Shown: positions 31,424-38,549 of the stretch, one piece after another
Numbering within the stretch: position 1 is the stretch's first letter
Layout: every line of letters begins with the position of its first letter
Assembly: GCF_017873555.1 (NCBI RefSeq)
Contig: NZ_JAGGKE010000017.1
Span: forward strand, 1 to 45,771
Length of the DNA stretch: 45,771 nt
Direction of reading: 5' to 3'
Origin: Halorubrum trapanicum
GTDB lineage: Archaea > Halobacteriota > Halobacteria > Halobacteriales > Haloferacaceae
The notes under the pieces: generated by a model
Told to the model about the DNA's origin: nothing
Databases searched by the model: none
Seen by the model: only the letters and a program-made list of their open reading frames with translations
Translations under genes and position numbers: made by a program

Positions 31424-31437
31424 TTGGAGTATTCCAA
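31424..31437 (-). promoter_or_regulatory. Palindromic operator of the metal ATPase
   Basis: TTGGAGTATTCCAA has five-base arms TTGGA and TCCAA. It lies nine bases past the regulator's stop and about 35 bases before the ATPase start, just upstream of a CTTATCG TATA-like tract on the minus strand. Confidence 0.55.
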
Positions 31438-31445
31438 ATCAAGGG

Positions 31446-32195
31446 TCAGCGTGTTGCTGGGGGCTCTTCGGGCAATCGTTCCCCGGCGACGTGCTGCTTC
31501 GCCAAGTGTTCCTCCGCCCGGCGGAGCCGGTAGGTGAGCGTCGACCGCGGCACGTTGAGATGCTCGGCCAGTTCGCCGACGTCGACCTCACGTGGGGACT
31601 CGTAGTATCCGTGTTCGACGGCTGCCTGAAGCGCGGCCTCTTGCTTCGGAGACATGTCACTTTGCGTCTCGTCGACTCCTTCCCCCGACGCCGTTGTGTC
31701 CGCTGTGCGGAGCATCTCCATCTGGGCGCACTCCCCGACGGCGACTTTGAGAGCGTCGAAGAACGCCGCCACGTCGCCCTCACCGGAGTGGATGAGTCGC
31801 CACGTGTAGTGGCGGCCCTCGTGACGAGTCTCGAACAGTACGCCGTCGCCGAGGTGGTCGCGAGCGATGTGGGGGACTGAGGCGCAGGTCGGAGTGCGCT
31901 CCCAATCTGAGTAGAGGATGAGCGCGTCGTCCGTGCGGTCGAGGATGCGGGTGGTCTGTGTGGCGTTGCAGTCCTCGGTGGCGAGACAGTCAGCGTAGTA
32001 GTCGCCGTTGAGAAAGGCGTCCTCGATGGCGTTGAGCGCCTCAGGCGTACCGGTGGCATGGTCGACCCGCCAGAGACGCTCGGCAGTGGCGTGCAGCGAG
32101 AGCGAGCGAACGCGAGCGTCGGGGTGGTCGGCGAGGGCGTCCGCCACCCTGTTACAGCCGGGCTCGTATTCGAGAGCGAAGACGAGTTCGCGCAT
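31446..32195 (-). CDS. Bat-type HTH regulator, probably metal-responsive
   Basis: The 249-aa product ends with a bacterio-opsin-activator-type HTH (about 185-235): SPKQEAALQAAVEHGYYESP, then DVGELAEHLNVPRSTLTYRL. The N-terminal part is acidic and has cysteines at CLATEDC, ATQ and CASV that could bind metal. I choose ATG 32195 (MRELVFALEYEPGCN); a longer frame from 32228 has poorer coding character. It precedes the Zn/Cd/Pb ATPase on the same strand, with the TTGGA dyad between them, so it probably senses metal and controls the exporter. Confidence 0.8.
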   Translation of the reverse strand: MRELVFALEYEPGCNRVADALADHPDARVRSLSLHATAERLWRVDHATGTPEALNAIEDAFLNGDYYADCLATEDCNATQTTRILDRTDDALILYSDWERTPTCASVPHIARDHLGDGVLFETRHEGRHYTWRLIHSGEGDVAAFFDALKVAVGECAQMEMLRTADTTASGEGVDETQSDMSPKQEAALQAAVEHGYYESPREVDVGELAEHLNVPRSTLTYRLRRAEEHLAKQHVAGERLPEEPPATR

Positions 32196-32256
32196 ACCCA
32201 GTCTAAGGCCTGCTACGACATAACCCATGGCCTGTAGCGTTGTCGACCAGTAGACC

Positions 32257-32541
32257 TCAGATTACGTCGTCAGGGTCGTGGACTTCCTGCATTCGCTGTG
32301 CTTCGGCCGCGTATTGCTCTTGGAGGTCGGGGTCATCGACCATGCCAAGATTGCCGGGTTCAGCATCGACTGCTGCTGTCGTGTCTCGGACGTCGGTGAA
32401 GGATGTGAGTGCGCGTTCCTTCCGATAGTACTGTTCTCCATCGGGTGTTGCGTAGGTGAGGATGATCAGGTTCTGCTCGTCATCAGAGTACGTCCGTTCG
32501 ACAAGCCAAACACGAACGTCATCTTCAGACTGATTTGACAT
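32257..32541 (-). CDS. Small conserved haloarchaeal protein
   Basis: The 94-aa product starts MSNQSEDDVRVWLVERTYSD and has a strand-rich first half (NLIILTYATPDGEQYYRKER) and a helical acidic tail. It has no motif I know. ATG 32541 is preferred to 32565 because the shorter start fits small haloarchaeal proteins. It lies 62 bases before the Bat-type regulator. Confidence 0.6.
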   Translation of the reverse strand: MSNQSEDDVRVWLVERTYSDDEQNLIILTYATPDGEQYYRKERALTSFTDVRDTTAAVDAEPGNLGMVDDPDLQEQYAAEAQRMQEVHDPDDVI

Positions 32542-32578
32542 ACTTAGACGTCCCTCGATACCCACTAAGGGATTGGTG

Positions 32579-32884
32579 TTACGGCTTGCCGAAACTCGCT
32601 GTCTCTAAGGGTGATTCTCCGGTCGGGATGAGCAGCTCCTGTCGGTCTCCGACTCGCTCGGCCAGCTTCCGTTTCAGGTACTGTCTCGCCGTCGACGGCG
32701 TGAAGACGCCCTTGTCGAGCATATCGCCGACGACGTCTTTGAGGGCCGCGAACTGTCCCTGGAGGTGGCCGTCGCCGACCGGCTCGCCGTCGTACCAACG
32801 CACTGTCGCGAGCGCACCGTTCCCGACGGTCTCTCTCTGTTCGACCGTTTCGGAGTCGTATTGGAGACTGAACCACAGCGTCCG
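32579..32884 (-). pseudogene. 3' part of a gene interrupted by the TnpB element
   Basis: The frame after the element's right end reads RTLWFSLQYDSETVEQRETV and continues with GNGALATVRWYDGEPVGDGH to a stop at 32579 (about 101 codons). Starts at 32911 or 32925 would lie in element DNA, so they are probably artefacts. The missing 5' part should be on the other side of the element, near 34204-34300, where a 35-aa open frame with its own promoter begins MRSNTHKWEALRENGIFHP. The rejoined gene cannot be proven from this window alone. Confidence 0.5.
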
Positions 32885-32937
32885 GTGACATCCTCCGCGC
32901 CGTTCTGGCACGGCTTCCCGCGCATGGGGAATACCAG

Positions 32938-34203
32938 CTAAGTGCGACTATTGCTGGCAGAAGGTTCCGACCCGCAAAATGCCGAGAGAGTCATCTGCGA
33001 GTATTGCTCGCTCCTCTCACGGTGGGTCGTGGTGCTGTCACAGGCACTCCCATCCCGAGGCGAGTCATTGCCTGCCGGTTTCAGCGGCACGCTCTCTCCC
33101 CACGGGTCAGCCCGTTGTGCAACGTTGATTGCGCCGTTGATATCGCCCTGAAACACCGTGATGTGACACTCGTCGTTCGTACACCGGAACGTGCCTTGGG
33201 CGGCTCTGCTTCCGATGTGATCGCAGGCATGACACGTCTGGCTCGTGTACTCTGGCCGGACGTACTTGACCGGGATACCTGCCTCTCGCGCTTTGTCCTC
33301 AACGCGTTTCTGTAGCCGAGCGAACGCCCAGGCATGGAGCCGGCGGTTCATGTACCCGCCGTAGTCCAATTCTTCGCGGATATAGGTCAAGTCCTCCATC
33401 ACGATTACCGGCTTCTCGAAGCGACGGGCGTATTCGATAGCCTGCCGAGACACCTTCTCGACAATATCTGTCAGCGCGTTCTGGAAATAGTCAAATCGTT
33501 CGTCAATCCGCCACTCGGCGGCGTCACGCTCTTGGAGTCGTTTCAGGGTGGTGTGCATCTCTTTGCGGAGATGCTTCGCACGCGAACCGTCACACACGAA
33601 CGGGCCAGTCGGTGAACCGTCCTTGAGGGCACAGCCCGTAATCAGGGCCGATTCACCGATGTCCAGACCGATGTGTGTCACGTCGTCACTATCTGTCGTG
33701 TAGTCGGGTTCTTCGACCGGGAACTCGACAGTAACGTGGAGCGTCCACGAGGTGTGATTCCGTTGCAGGCGTAGTTGTCCTGGGGGTGCATCCCCGTCCA
33801 CGAGGTCATGCCACAGCCCCTTTTGCTCGGGATTGATTCGAAGCGGTATCCAGAAGTTCGTCCCGCGACCGGGCTGTGGTACCCACCACGTAAACTCGTA
33901 ATCGCGTTCTGGGGAGTGGTCAAATTCGGCGGCTTGGTTGGTGAGCCGAACCGGGTGGTCGTCATCCAACTCCTCTGCGTCGTAGGTGTCGTGGAGCTGC
34001 GGGACGTAGTTGCAGAGCGCCGCTTTCGCCTGATACGGTAGGTCGTAGGGCGTCACAACGTCGCTGGTTGCGCTCATCGTGTCGCACCCAGCCTCGAACG
34101 CCTCGTGTAGCCCCTCACGGTAGGTGTCGAGCAGATCACACAGTTTGTGCTCTTTGTGGGCTGTTGGCGGCGCGAGTGTGGCTTCGAGCGTCTTAGTTGG
34201 CAT
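32938..34203 (-). CDS. tnpB: TnpB RNA-guided nuclease
   Basis: The 421-aa protein has all three RuvC catalytic acids: Asp181 in IGLDIGES, Glu270 in VIVMEDLTYI and Asp354 in FQGDINGAINVA. A four-Cys zinc finger (C324, C327, C341, C346) sits before the last. TnpB nucleases use a reRNA made from the element's right end to cut DNA, which helps the element persist. The last 50 residues after RuvC III are a Ser/Thr-rich tail and may overlap the reRNA. ATG 34203 overlaps the end of the 35-aa frame by 11 bases, so translation may be coupled. Confidence 0.92.
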   Translation of the reverse strand: MPTKTLEATLAPPTAHKEHKLCDLLDTYREGLHEAFEAGCDTMSATSDVVTPYDLPYQAKAALCNYVPQLHDTYDAEELDDDHPVRLTNQAAEFDHSPERDYEFTWWVPQPGRGTNFWIPLRINPEQKGLWHDLVDGDAPPGQLRLQRNHTSWTLHVTVEFPVEEPDYTTDSDDVTHIGLDIGESALITGCALKDGSPTGPFVCDGSRAKHLRKEMHTTLKRLQERDAAEWRIDERFDYFQNALTDIVEKVSRQAIEYARRFEKPVIVMEDLTYIREELDYGGYMNRRLHAWAFARLQKRVEDKAREAGIPVKYVRPEYTSQTCHACDHIGSRAAQGTFRCTNDECHITVFQGDINGAINVAQRADPWGESVPLKPAGNDSPRDGSACDSTTTHRERSEQYSQMTLSAFCGSEPSASNSRT

Positions 34204-34300
34204 TAGCCACTAACCCCTTCTCGATTATCTCGCTGTTGGCACGCGGATGGAAGATACCATTCTCACGGAGCGCCTCCCATTTGTGTGTATTTGACCGCAT
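34193..34300 (-). CDS. 35-aa protein overlapping the tnpB start
   Basis: From ATG 34300 the frame starts MRSNTHKWEALRENGIFHPR and ends ...GLVANAN at 34193, 11 bases inside tnpB. It follows a backbone hairpin promoter by 33 bases, so it is probably the 5' end of a backbone gene cut by the TnpB element. The remainder would be the frame at 32579-32884. As it stands it could also serve as a translated leader for tnpB. The function is not known. Confidence 0.5.
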   Translation of the reverse strand: MRSNTHKWEALRENGIFHPRANSEIIEKGLVANAN

Positions 34301-34333
34301 TTGTTTCCCTTCGCAGACCGTCCACGACTGGTT

Positions 34334-34364
34334 CGCCCCCACCCTTCTTGGGGGCGATAAACAC
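34334..34364 (-). promoter_or_regulatory. Backbone hairpin element before the 35-aa frame
   Basis: Minus strand: GTGTTTAT (34357-34364), then CGCCCCC (34350-34356) and GGGGGCG (34334-34340), a perfect 7-bp stem around loop AAGAAGGGT. The stem ends 33 bases before ATG 34300. Confidence 0.65.
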
Positions 34365-34405
34365 TCTCGGAAGCGATTCGGCCAAATTCATCGTTGCGAC
34401 ACCGT

Positions 34406-34594
34406 TCAGAACTCGACCTGTGTATCGGCGTCCCCGCTGTGTTCCGGCTGGGAGAGAAGACTCACGTCTTGCAGGAGAGATCTCGCTGCCTCGATCCGCT
34501 CCTGATCGGCGTCGTCGAGTCCGGCCGTCTCGATGCGCTTGAGATTGGTGAGTGAGCGATGCAGTCGATATCCGGGTGTGTTGCGTGGGTCCAT
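34406..34594 (-). CDS. 62-aa small plasmid protein
   Basis: The product starts MDPRNTPGYRLHRSLTNLKR and continues with a helical acidic part (DDADQERIEAARSLLQDVSL). It has no recognised motif. ATG 34594 follows a backbone hairpin by only five bases, so the transcript is nearly leaderless. The paired TTAACCAACA element lies 75-115 bases upstream. It resembles the other small helical backbone proteins (such as the 73-aa one) only in composition. Confidence 0.5.
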   Translation of the reverse strand: MDPRNTPGYRLHRSLTNLKRIETAGLDDADQERIEAARSLLQDVSLLSQPEHSGDADTQVEF

Positions 34595-34599
34595 GTGAA

Positions 34600-34630
34600 G
34601 CGCCTCGCCGATTCACGGCGCAGAGAAACC
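34600..34630 (-). promoter_or_regulatory. Backbone hairpin element of the 62-aa gene
   Basis: Minus strand: GGTTTCTCT, then GCGCC (34617-34621) and GGCGC (34600-34604) around loop GTGAATCGGCGA. The stem ends five bases before ATG 34594. Confidence 0.5.
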
Positions 34631-34668
34631 TCTCCGGCTGCGGGTAGCTGTCGGACTGGGCCTGCTCG

Positions 34669-34710
34669 TTAACCAACATTAGTGTGTACCTGCGTCGCTA
34701 TGTTGGTTAA
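34669..34710. promoter_or_regulatory. Paired TTAACCAACA element, copy 5
   Basis: TTAACCAACA (34669-34678) and TGTTGGTTAA (34701-34710) are perfect half-sites 32 bases apart. The right half overlaps the stop codon of the 302-aa gene at 34707. Confidence 0.7.
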
Positions 34711-35615
34711 GACGAGTCCTGACCCGCTTTGCTGGGTCCGTAGCGAGCCGAGCCACACACCCGACACTCCCAGATCGGTTGCCCCGTCAACGCCGCATCC
34801 GGGACCGACTCGTGGGTCTTGAACCGATGGTCGGTCGCCCGTCCACAGGTTTGACAGTCGAGTTCCTGCGTCGTCGGTACCGACGACTCCTGCCGATCAG
34901 CCCCAGCTTCGCCAGTGGATTCGGTCAGCGCTATCGCTGGAACCAGCCACACCGCGTCGTCGGCGTCGTCGAGGATCGCGTCGAGACGCGACGCGTCGCG
35001 GATGCCGTCCCCACGCTGGTCGTAGAGCCTCGGCGGGGCCTGCTCCGGACGTTCCGACGCTTCCTGCCCGTGCCACCCAGTCCGGTCACGGGCGGCACTG
35101 AGAAGCCGCTCTCCCTCCGCTGACGCCACCTGTACCGCGTCGGGGAGTGAGGGCCACTGCTCGGCCAGCTGGCGCGCCGGCGCCTCGTCGAGATCGTAGA
35201 TGAGCGTGTAGTCGTCGACGTCCGGCTCCGCCTCGTTGGCAGAGAGGAGGTTCGCCGCGGCGCCGCCCTTCGCGATGGCGCCGTAGAACGTGGTCGACTC
35301 AACGATCAGGTGGCCGATGCTGAGGAACGTCGTCGACGCTGCCTCGTTCGTGCTGGTGGCGTCACTCCCGAGATGGTTAGAGAGACAGAACCGACATTTC
35401 GTCTGGCCGTCTGGGACGGACGCCCCACAGGACCGGCACTCGCCATCGGCTGCCGCCGGCGCATCGGGGTAGCCACCAGCGCTCGTCGCGACGCGTTGCC
35501 GCCGGGGGGCACCCTCACACCCCTCGTCCAGCTTCGTGTCCGGAATGTGGGACGCCTCGCCGGTCGGCCGCAGTTCCTCAAAGTCAGTATATCGGTTGTG
35601 CATCGGTTGGCTCAT
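34707..35615 (-). CDS. Protein with two zinc ribbons
   Basis: The 302-aa product has a zinc ribbon with CRSCGASVPDG and CRFC (about 60-76) and a second one near the C-terminus with CQTCG and CRVCG (about 254-290). Between them is a hydrophobic-rich section (SIGHLIVESTTFYGAIAKGG) and acidic helical sequence. It could be a nucleic-acid or protein adaptor; I do not know its function. ATG 35615 is used, but ATG 35603 (MHNRYTDFEEL) is also possible. It has no backbone hairpin, and its stop lies inside the paired element that serves the 62-aa gene. Confidence 0.65.
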   Translation of the reverse strand: MSQPMHNRYTDFEELRPTGEASHIPDTKLDEGCEGAPRRQRVATSAGGYPDAPAAADGECRSCGASVPDGQTKCRFCLSNHLGSDATSTNEAASTTFLSIGHLIVESTTFYGAIAKGGAAANLLSANEAEPDVDDYTLIYDLDEAPARQLAEQWPSLPDAVQVASAEGERLLSAARDRTGWHGQEASERPEQAPPRLYDQRGDGIRDASRLDAILDDADDAVWLVPAIALTESTGEAGADRQESSVPTTQELDCQTCGRATDHRFKTHESVPDAALTGQPIWECRVCGSARYGPSKAGQDSS

Positions 35616-35740
35616 AGTTTCAGTCGGTTTCGTATTTCAACGTCAGGATCCCCCCCGTTCGTAATGGCCTCTTGATTATGCGAGACAGTACAAACATATA
35701 TGTGGGTTAAGCGCTAACACAGTCGCAAGAGGTGCCAAGC

Positions 35741-36292
35741 ATGTCCGAATCCTCGGGAGATGGCGTCCCGTCGTGGACTGAATCGATGAGCGCCCGCGAC
35801 CGTATTCGAGCGGTCGCTGAGACGCTTCGCGAACCGCGGTCGGTCAACTGGATTAGCGAACAGGCCGACGCTGCCTGGAGTACGACCAACGAGGAACTCC
35901 AGGATCTCGTCGACCAGGGCCAGCTGCGCCGCGTCGAGGCCGGCGAGACCACGCGCTATCAGCCGGACTATACGCGACTGCTCTTCGAGGAGATCCGCAC
36001 GCTCATCGAAGAGAACACGCGCGAGGAGCTACGCAACGAATTGGCCGCGATCACCGAGGAGATCGAGGAGTGGCAGGCAACCTACGACGTCGAGACGTGG
36101 GAGGAGCTCGAACAGTCGCTCGCCGACGGCGACCTCGCAAGTGCCGAGCTCCGCGAGCGCCGCGACGTCATCGCGTTCTGGCGTGAGAACGAGGAAGATC
36201 GCCGCCTCATCAAACACGCCTTGGAACTCTACTCTGACGTCGAAGCCGCCCGCGAACAGATGACCGACGTGGCCGACCGCGCCACGAGCTAA
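35741..36292 (+). CDS. HTH protein, candidate antitoxin
   Basis: The 183-aa product has a winged helix near residues 18-70 (ARDRIRAVAETLREPRSVNW, ISEQADAAWSTTNEELQDLV), followed by long charged helices. Similar haloarchaeal proteins are known as DUF7342, unverified. It starts the two-gene unit with the 162-aa protein, 17 bases apart. By analogy with HTH/TumE pairs it may be an antitoxin that also represses the operon. ATG 35741 is preferred to GTG 35732; ACATATATGT upstream (35693-35702) could serve as TATA box or operator. Confidence 0.6.
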   Translation: MSESSGDGVPSWTESMSARDRIRAVAETLREPRSVNWISEQADAAWSTTNEELQDLVDQGQLRRVEAGETTRYQPDYTRLLFEEIRTLIEENTREELRNELAAITEEIEEWQATYDVETWEELEQSLADGDLASAELRERRDVIAFWRENEEDRRLIKHALELYSDVEAAREQMTDVADRATS

Positions 36293-36309
36293 TCCTCCTC
36301 TCTCACAGC

Positions 36310-36798
36310 ATGATCTTTCTCGCCGGTCGCGACCGCTATACACAGCGGACCCTCCTGCGCGACGTTCATGACCGATTGACGAATCAAGCGGGTTGTGAGG
36401 ACGTGCGCTATCGCCCGTCTCGACGCCGACCCCGGTACGTCATCGCCGATGTCGATCCGACGACGTTCCTGAGTGACTCCTACGATGCCGCGACCGCACG
36501 ACTGGAGGTTCGCTTCTGGTACCCCGCCGGCGTCGACCATGAATACTACCGCATCAACTGGGTCGAACCGGACCGGAATCTGATGCTGGGCTTCCACCAG
36601 GACGCCGATCATCCGGACCTTGGGCCCTGTCACATCCAACTCAATCACGAAGACACGCCCGTCGACCGGCATAGCGCGTCGTTTCTCGATGCGCATCCAC
36701 TCGCCGTCCTCGATGGCCGACTACAGCAACTTCCGGCGGCGGTAGAGGCGATTCGCTGGGAGAATGGCACGCCCTCGCTTCCTACCTGGCCTGTCTAG
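36310..36798 (+). CDS. TumE-like protein, candidate toxin
   Basis: The 162-aa product has a strand-rich core with ARLEVRFWYPAGVDHEYYRI, NWVEPDRN and LMLGFHQDADHPDLG, followed by CHIQLNHED. This resembles TumE/DUF6516-type proteins, which pair with an HTH antitoxin, but the similarity is only in pattern. It lies 17 bases after the HTH gene in one operon, a typical toxin-antitoxin layout. The stop overlaps the 3' end of the TFB gene by four bases on the other strand. Confidence 0.5.
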   Translation: MIFLAGRDRYTQRTLLRDVHDRLTNQAGCEDVRYRPSRRRPRYVIADVDPTTFLSDSYDAATARLEVRFWYPAGVDHEYYRINWVEPDRNLMLGFHQDADHPDLGPCHIQLNHEDTPVDRHSASFLDAHPLAVLDGRLQQLPAAVEAIRWENGTPSLPTWPV

Positions 36799-37721
36799 AC
36801 TGCGAGTTCATCGAGCGTTTCGTGATGCGTCCGGACAGTCGTTGGCGTGACGTTCCCTGTCTCCGCGACGTCGCTTTGCGTTACCCACTGCCCCTGTTCC
36901 TGCCCCGCTTTGTAGAGGCAGGCCGCTGCGAACCCGGCCGGATGGACGCCCGTCGTGAGGCCGTGCTCCTCGGCCTGTTCCGCGAGGGCTCGGGCCCGCT
37001 GTCGGATTTCGTCCGGACACTCGAGGTCCGACGCGAGGCGCGGCACGAACATACTGGGGGAGACGGGCTCAGCGGGGAGGCCCAGCTCTTCGTTCAGCGT
37101 TTTGTACGCGTTCGTGACTCGTGACTCCGCGACGCGGGCCATCTCGCTGACGTCGTCCACTAACCGCGAGCGGCCGTTGCACCGACATGCCCCGTAGATG
37201 CTGGCCGCGGCGATGGCCTCGATGGATCTGCCACGAAGCAGATCCTCGTTCTGGGCGCTCCGGAAGAGCTGACACGCCTGGTCGCGAACCGAATCGGAGA
37301 GTTCGAGCGCACTCGCCAACCGACGCACTTCGCCCAGGCCGTGGGCGAGATTCCGTTCTGCTTTCGACCGCCAGCGGCCACGGGTCTGCTCACGGCGCAT
37401 CCGTGCCAGTCGCCGTCGCTTCTGCCCCGAGAGTTCGTTCCCCTTCGCGTCGGTGCCGCGACCGATCTCCGTCGACAGGCCGCGATCGTGGCGGGCCGCA
37501 GTGAGTGGGGCACCCGTTCGTTCGCACCCCTCGTCGTCGTACGGCCGCCACTCCGGCCCGTGATCGATACGCTGTTCGTCGATGACCAGCCCACAGTCCT
37601 CGCAGACCGTTTCGACCGCGTTCGTGGTGACTCGACCGTCGCACTCGGGACACTGGTTCGCACTCGATTCCGTTCGGACGTCTTCGTCGAAGCTGGTTTC
37701 GTAGATGTCTCTGGTTGCCAT
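36795..37721 (-). CDS. tfb: Transcription initiation factor TFB paralogue
   Basis: The 308-aa product has the TFIIB zinc ribbon, CPEC (24-27) and CEDC (40-43), a B-finger region, and two cyclin-like repeats (about 110-200 and 205-300). TFB recruits RNA polymerase to BRE/TATA promoters. Haloarchaea carry several TFBs that direct different promoter sets. ATG 37721 (MATRDIYETS) is preferred to 37772, as the hairpin at 37761 lies in the longer frame. It is driven by a backbone hairpin promoter itself, so it may be part of the circuit that it helps express. Its last bases overlap the convergent TumE-like gene. Confidence 0.92.
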   Translation of the reverse strand: MATRDIYETSFDEDVRTESSANQCPECDGRVTTNAVETVCEDCGLVIDEQRIDHGPEWRPYDDEGCERTGAPLTAARHDRGLSTEIGRGTDAKGNELSGQKRRRLARMRREQTRGRWRSKAERNLAHGLGEVRRLASALELSDSVRDQACQLFRSAQNEDLLRGRSIEAIAAASIYGACRCNGRSRLVDDVSEMARVAESRVTNAYKTLNEELGLPAEPVSPSMFVPRLASDLECPDEIRQRARALAEQAEEHGLTTGVHPAGFAAACLYKAGQEQGQWVTQSDVAETGNVTPTTVRTHHETLDELAV

Positions 37722-37760
37722 CGTTCTCACCGTGTTTCGGAAACCCGCCAGTACAGCGAG

Positions 37761-37788
37761 CCCCTCACCCATTGAGGGGAAAATAAAC
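37761..37788 (-). promoter_or_regulatory. Backbone hairpin element of the tfb gene
   Basis: Minus strand: TTTATTTT (37781-37788), then CCCCTCA (37773-37779) and TGAGGGG (37761-37767), a perfect 7-bp stem around loop ATGGG. The stem ends 39 bases before ATG 37721. Confidence 0.65.
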
Positions 37789-37862
37789 GCTATCGACTAC
37801 GAACCTCGGTCAGTTGACTTGTGGCTCAGTAATGTACCCCTCAGACAGCTGCTTTGCCTACC

Positions 37863-38549
37863 CTACTCCCGTGGATGTATCTCGGTGAGTTCGACGGCCC
37901 GCTTTTCACATTCCTCCTCTACTCGCTCGTAGCGCCGCTGAGCCTTCGCCGTACTCCGACTATCGACCTCTCCTTGCTGGAATGGGTTCTTGTTCGAGAC
38001 GACAATGAGGTGCCGTGATTCGGCATTCGAGAGATCGCCTAGCTTGACTAAATCCGCGGAGAAATGCGGCCACTCGTCGATGTTGTTGCGCTCGAACTTC
38101 GCGCCGGCGACGTCCACGTTCTTGATGTACTTGAGCTCGATTGCGTGCTTGACCGATGCAGCCGAGAAGTATTTGCTTCCGTCGATGAGGCGGACTGTGA
38201 CCCTCGGGCTATCTACCTCCGGCAGGTATTCGAGGTCGTCATACTCCGTCTCGTGACGCGGCTCTAGAATTGCGATATCGAGGCTCCGATTCCCGTCGCC
38301 GGACATTCCGAAGTTCACCTCCGGCTGGACACTACTGATGGACTGTGGCTTCGCGATTCGATCGAGATATTTTCGCTTATACCCGGTCGCATCGGCCGTA
38401 TTGTAGCCACCGCGTACCTGAATCGTCGTTCCCACCTCTGCCCGTAGGAGTTCAAGGAGCCGGGCTTGAAGCGCGGTCTCGACTGTGAACCCCAGAGGTG
38501 TCTCTTGAAATTCAGCGTCCAGTCGATTAATTGCCTCTTGAACCGTCAT
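37863..38549 (-). CDS. PD-(D/E)xK nuclease-like protein
   Basis: The 228-aa product has Glu25, Asp91 in RSLDIAILEPR and Glu138/Lys140 in KHAIELKYIKN, a likely PD-(D/E)xK active site. A helical, charged C-terminus follows. It is the third gene of an operon with the 41-aa protein and the DUF429 protein; its start overlaps the DUF429 stop by four bases (ATGA). The trio looks like a compact defence unit with a nuclease at its end. Activity and substrate are unknown. Confidence 0.6.
   Translation of the reverse strand: MTVQEAINRLDAEFQETPLGFTVETALQARLLELLRAEVGTTIQVRGGYNTADATGYKRKYLDRIAKPQSISSVQPEVNFGMSGDGNRSLDIAILEPRHETEYDDLEYLPEVDSPRVTVRLIDGSKYFSAASVKHAIELKYIKNVDVAGAKFERNNIDEWPHFSADLVKLGDLSNAESRHLIVVSNKNPFQQGEVDSRSTAKAQRRYERVEEECEKRAVELTEIHPRE

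Larger units (their letters stand above)
32885..34300 (-). mobile_element. IS1341-type element with tnpB only
   Basis: The right end carries GTGACATCCTCC (32885-32896 on the plus strand) and a GCCGT/ACGGC hairpin (32899-32914), a common end of haloarchaeal IS200/IS605 elements. No tnpA is present, so it is an IS1341-type element. The left end was not located and may lie within 34204-34300. The RNA that guides TnpB (reRNA) is expected from the tnpB 3' end into the flank, with the guide copied from 32884 downwards. Confidence 0.6.

Noticed and set aside
32885-32925. Starts at 32911 or 32925 for the gene ending at 32579
   Set aside because: They lie in the TnpB element's right end, so they are not native starts.
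13463-37788. Backbone hairpins as intrinsic terminators
   Set aside because: The T tract comes before the hairpin in the direction of the genes, not after, and the elements lie upstream of starts.
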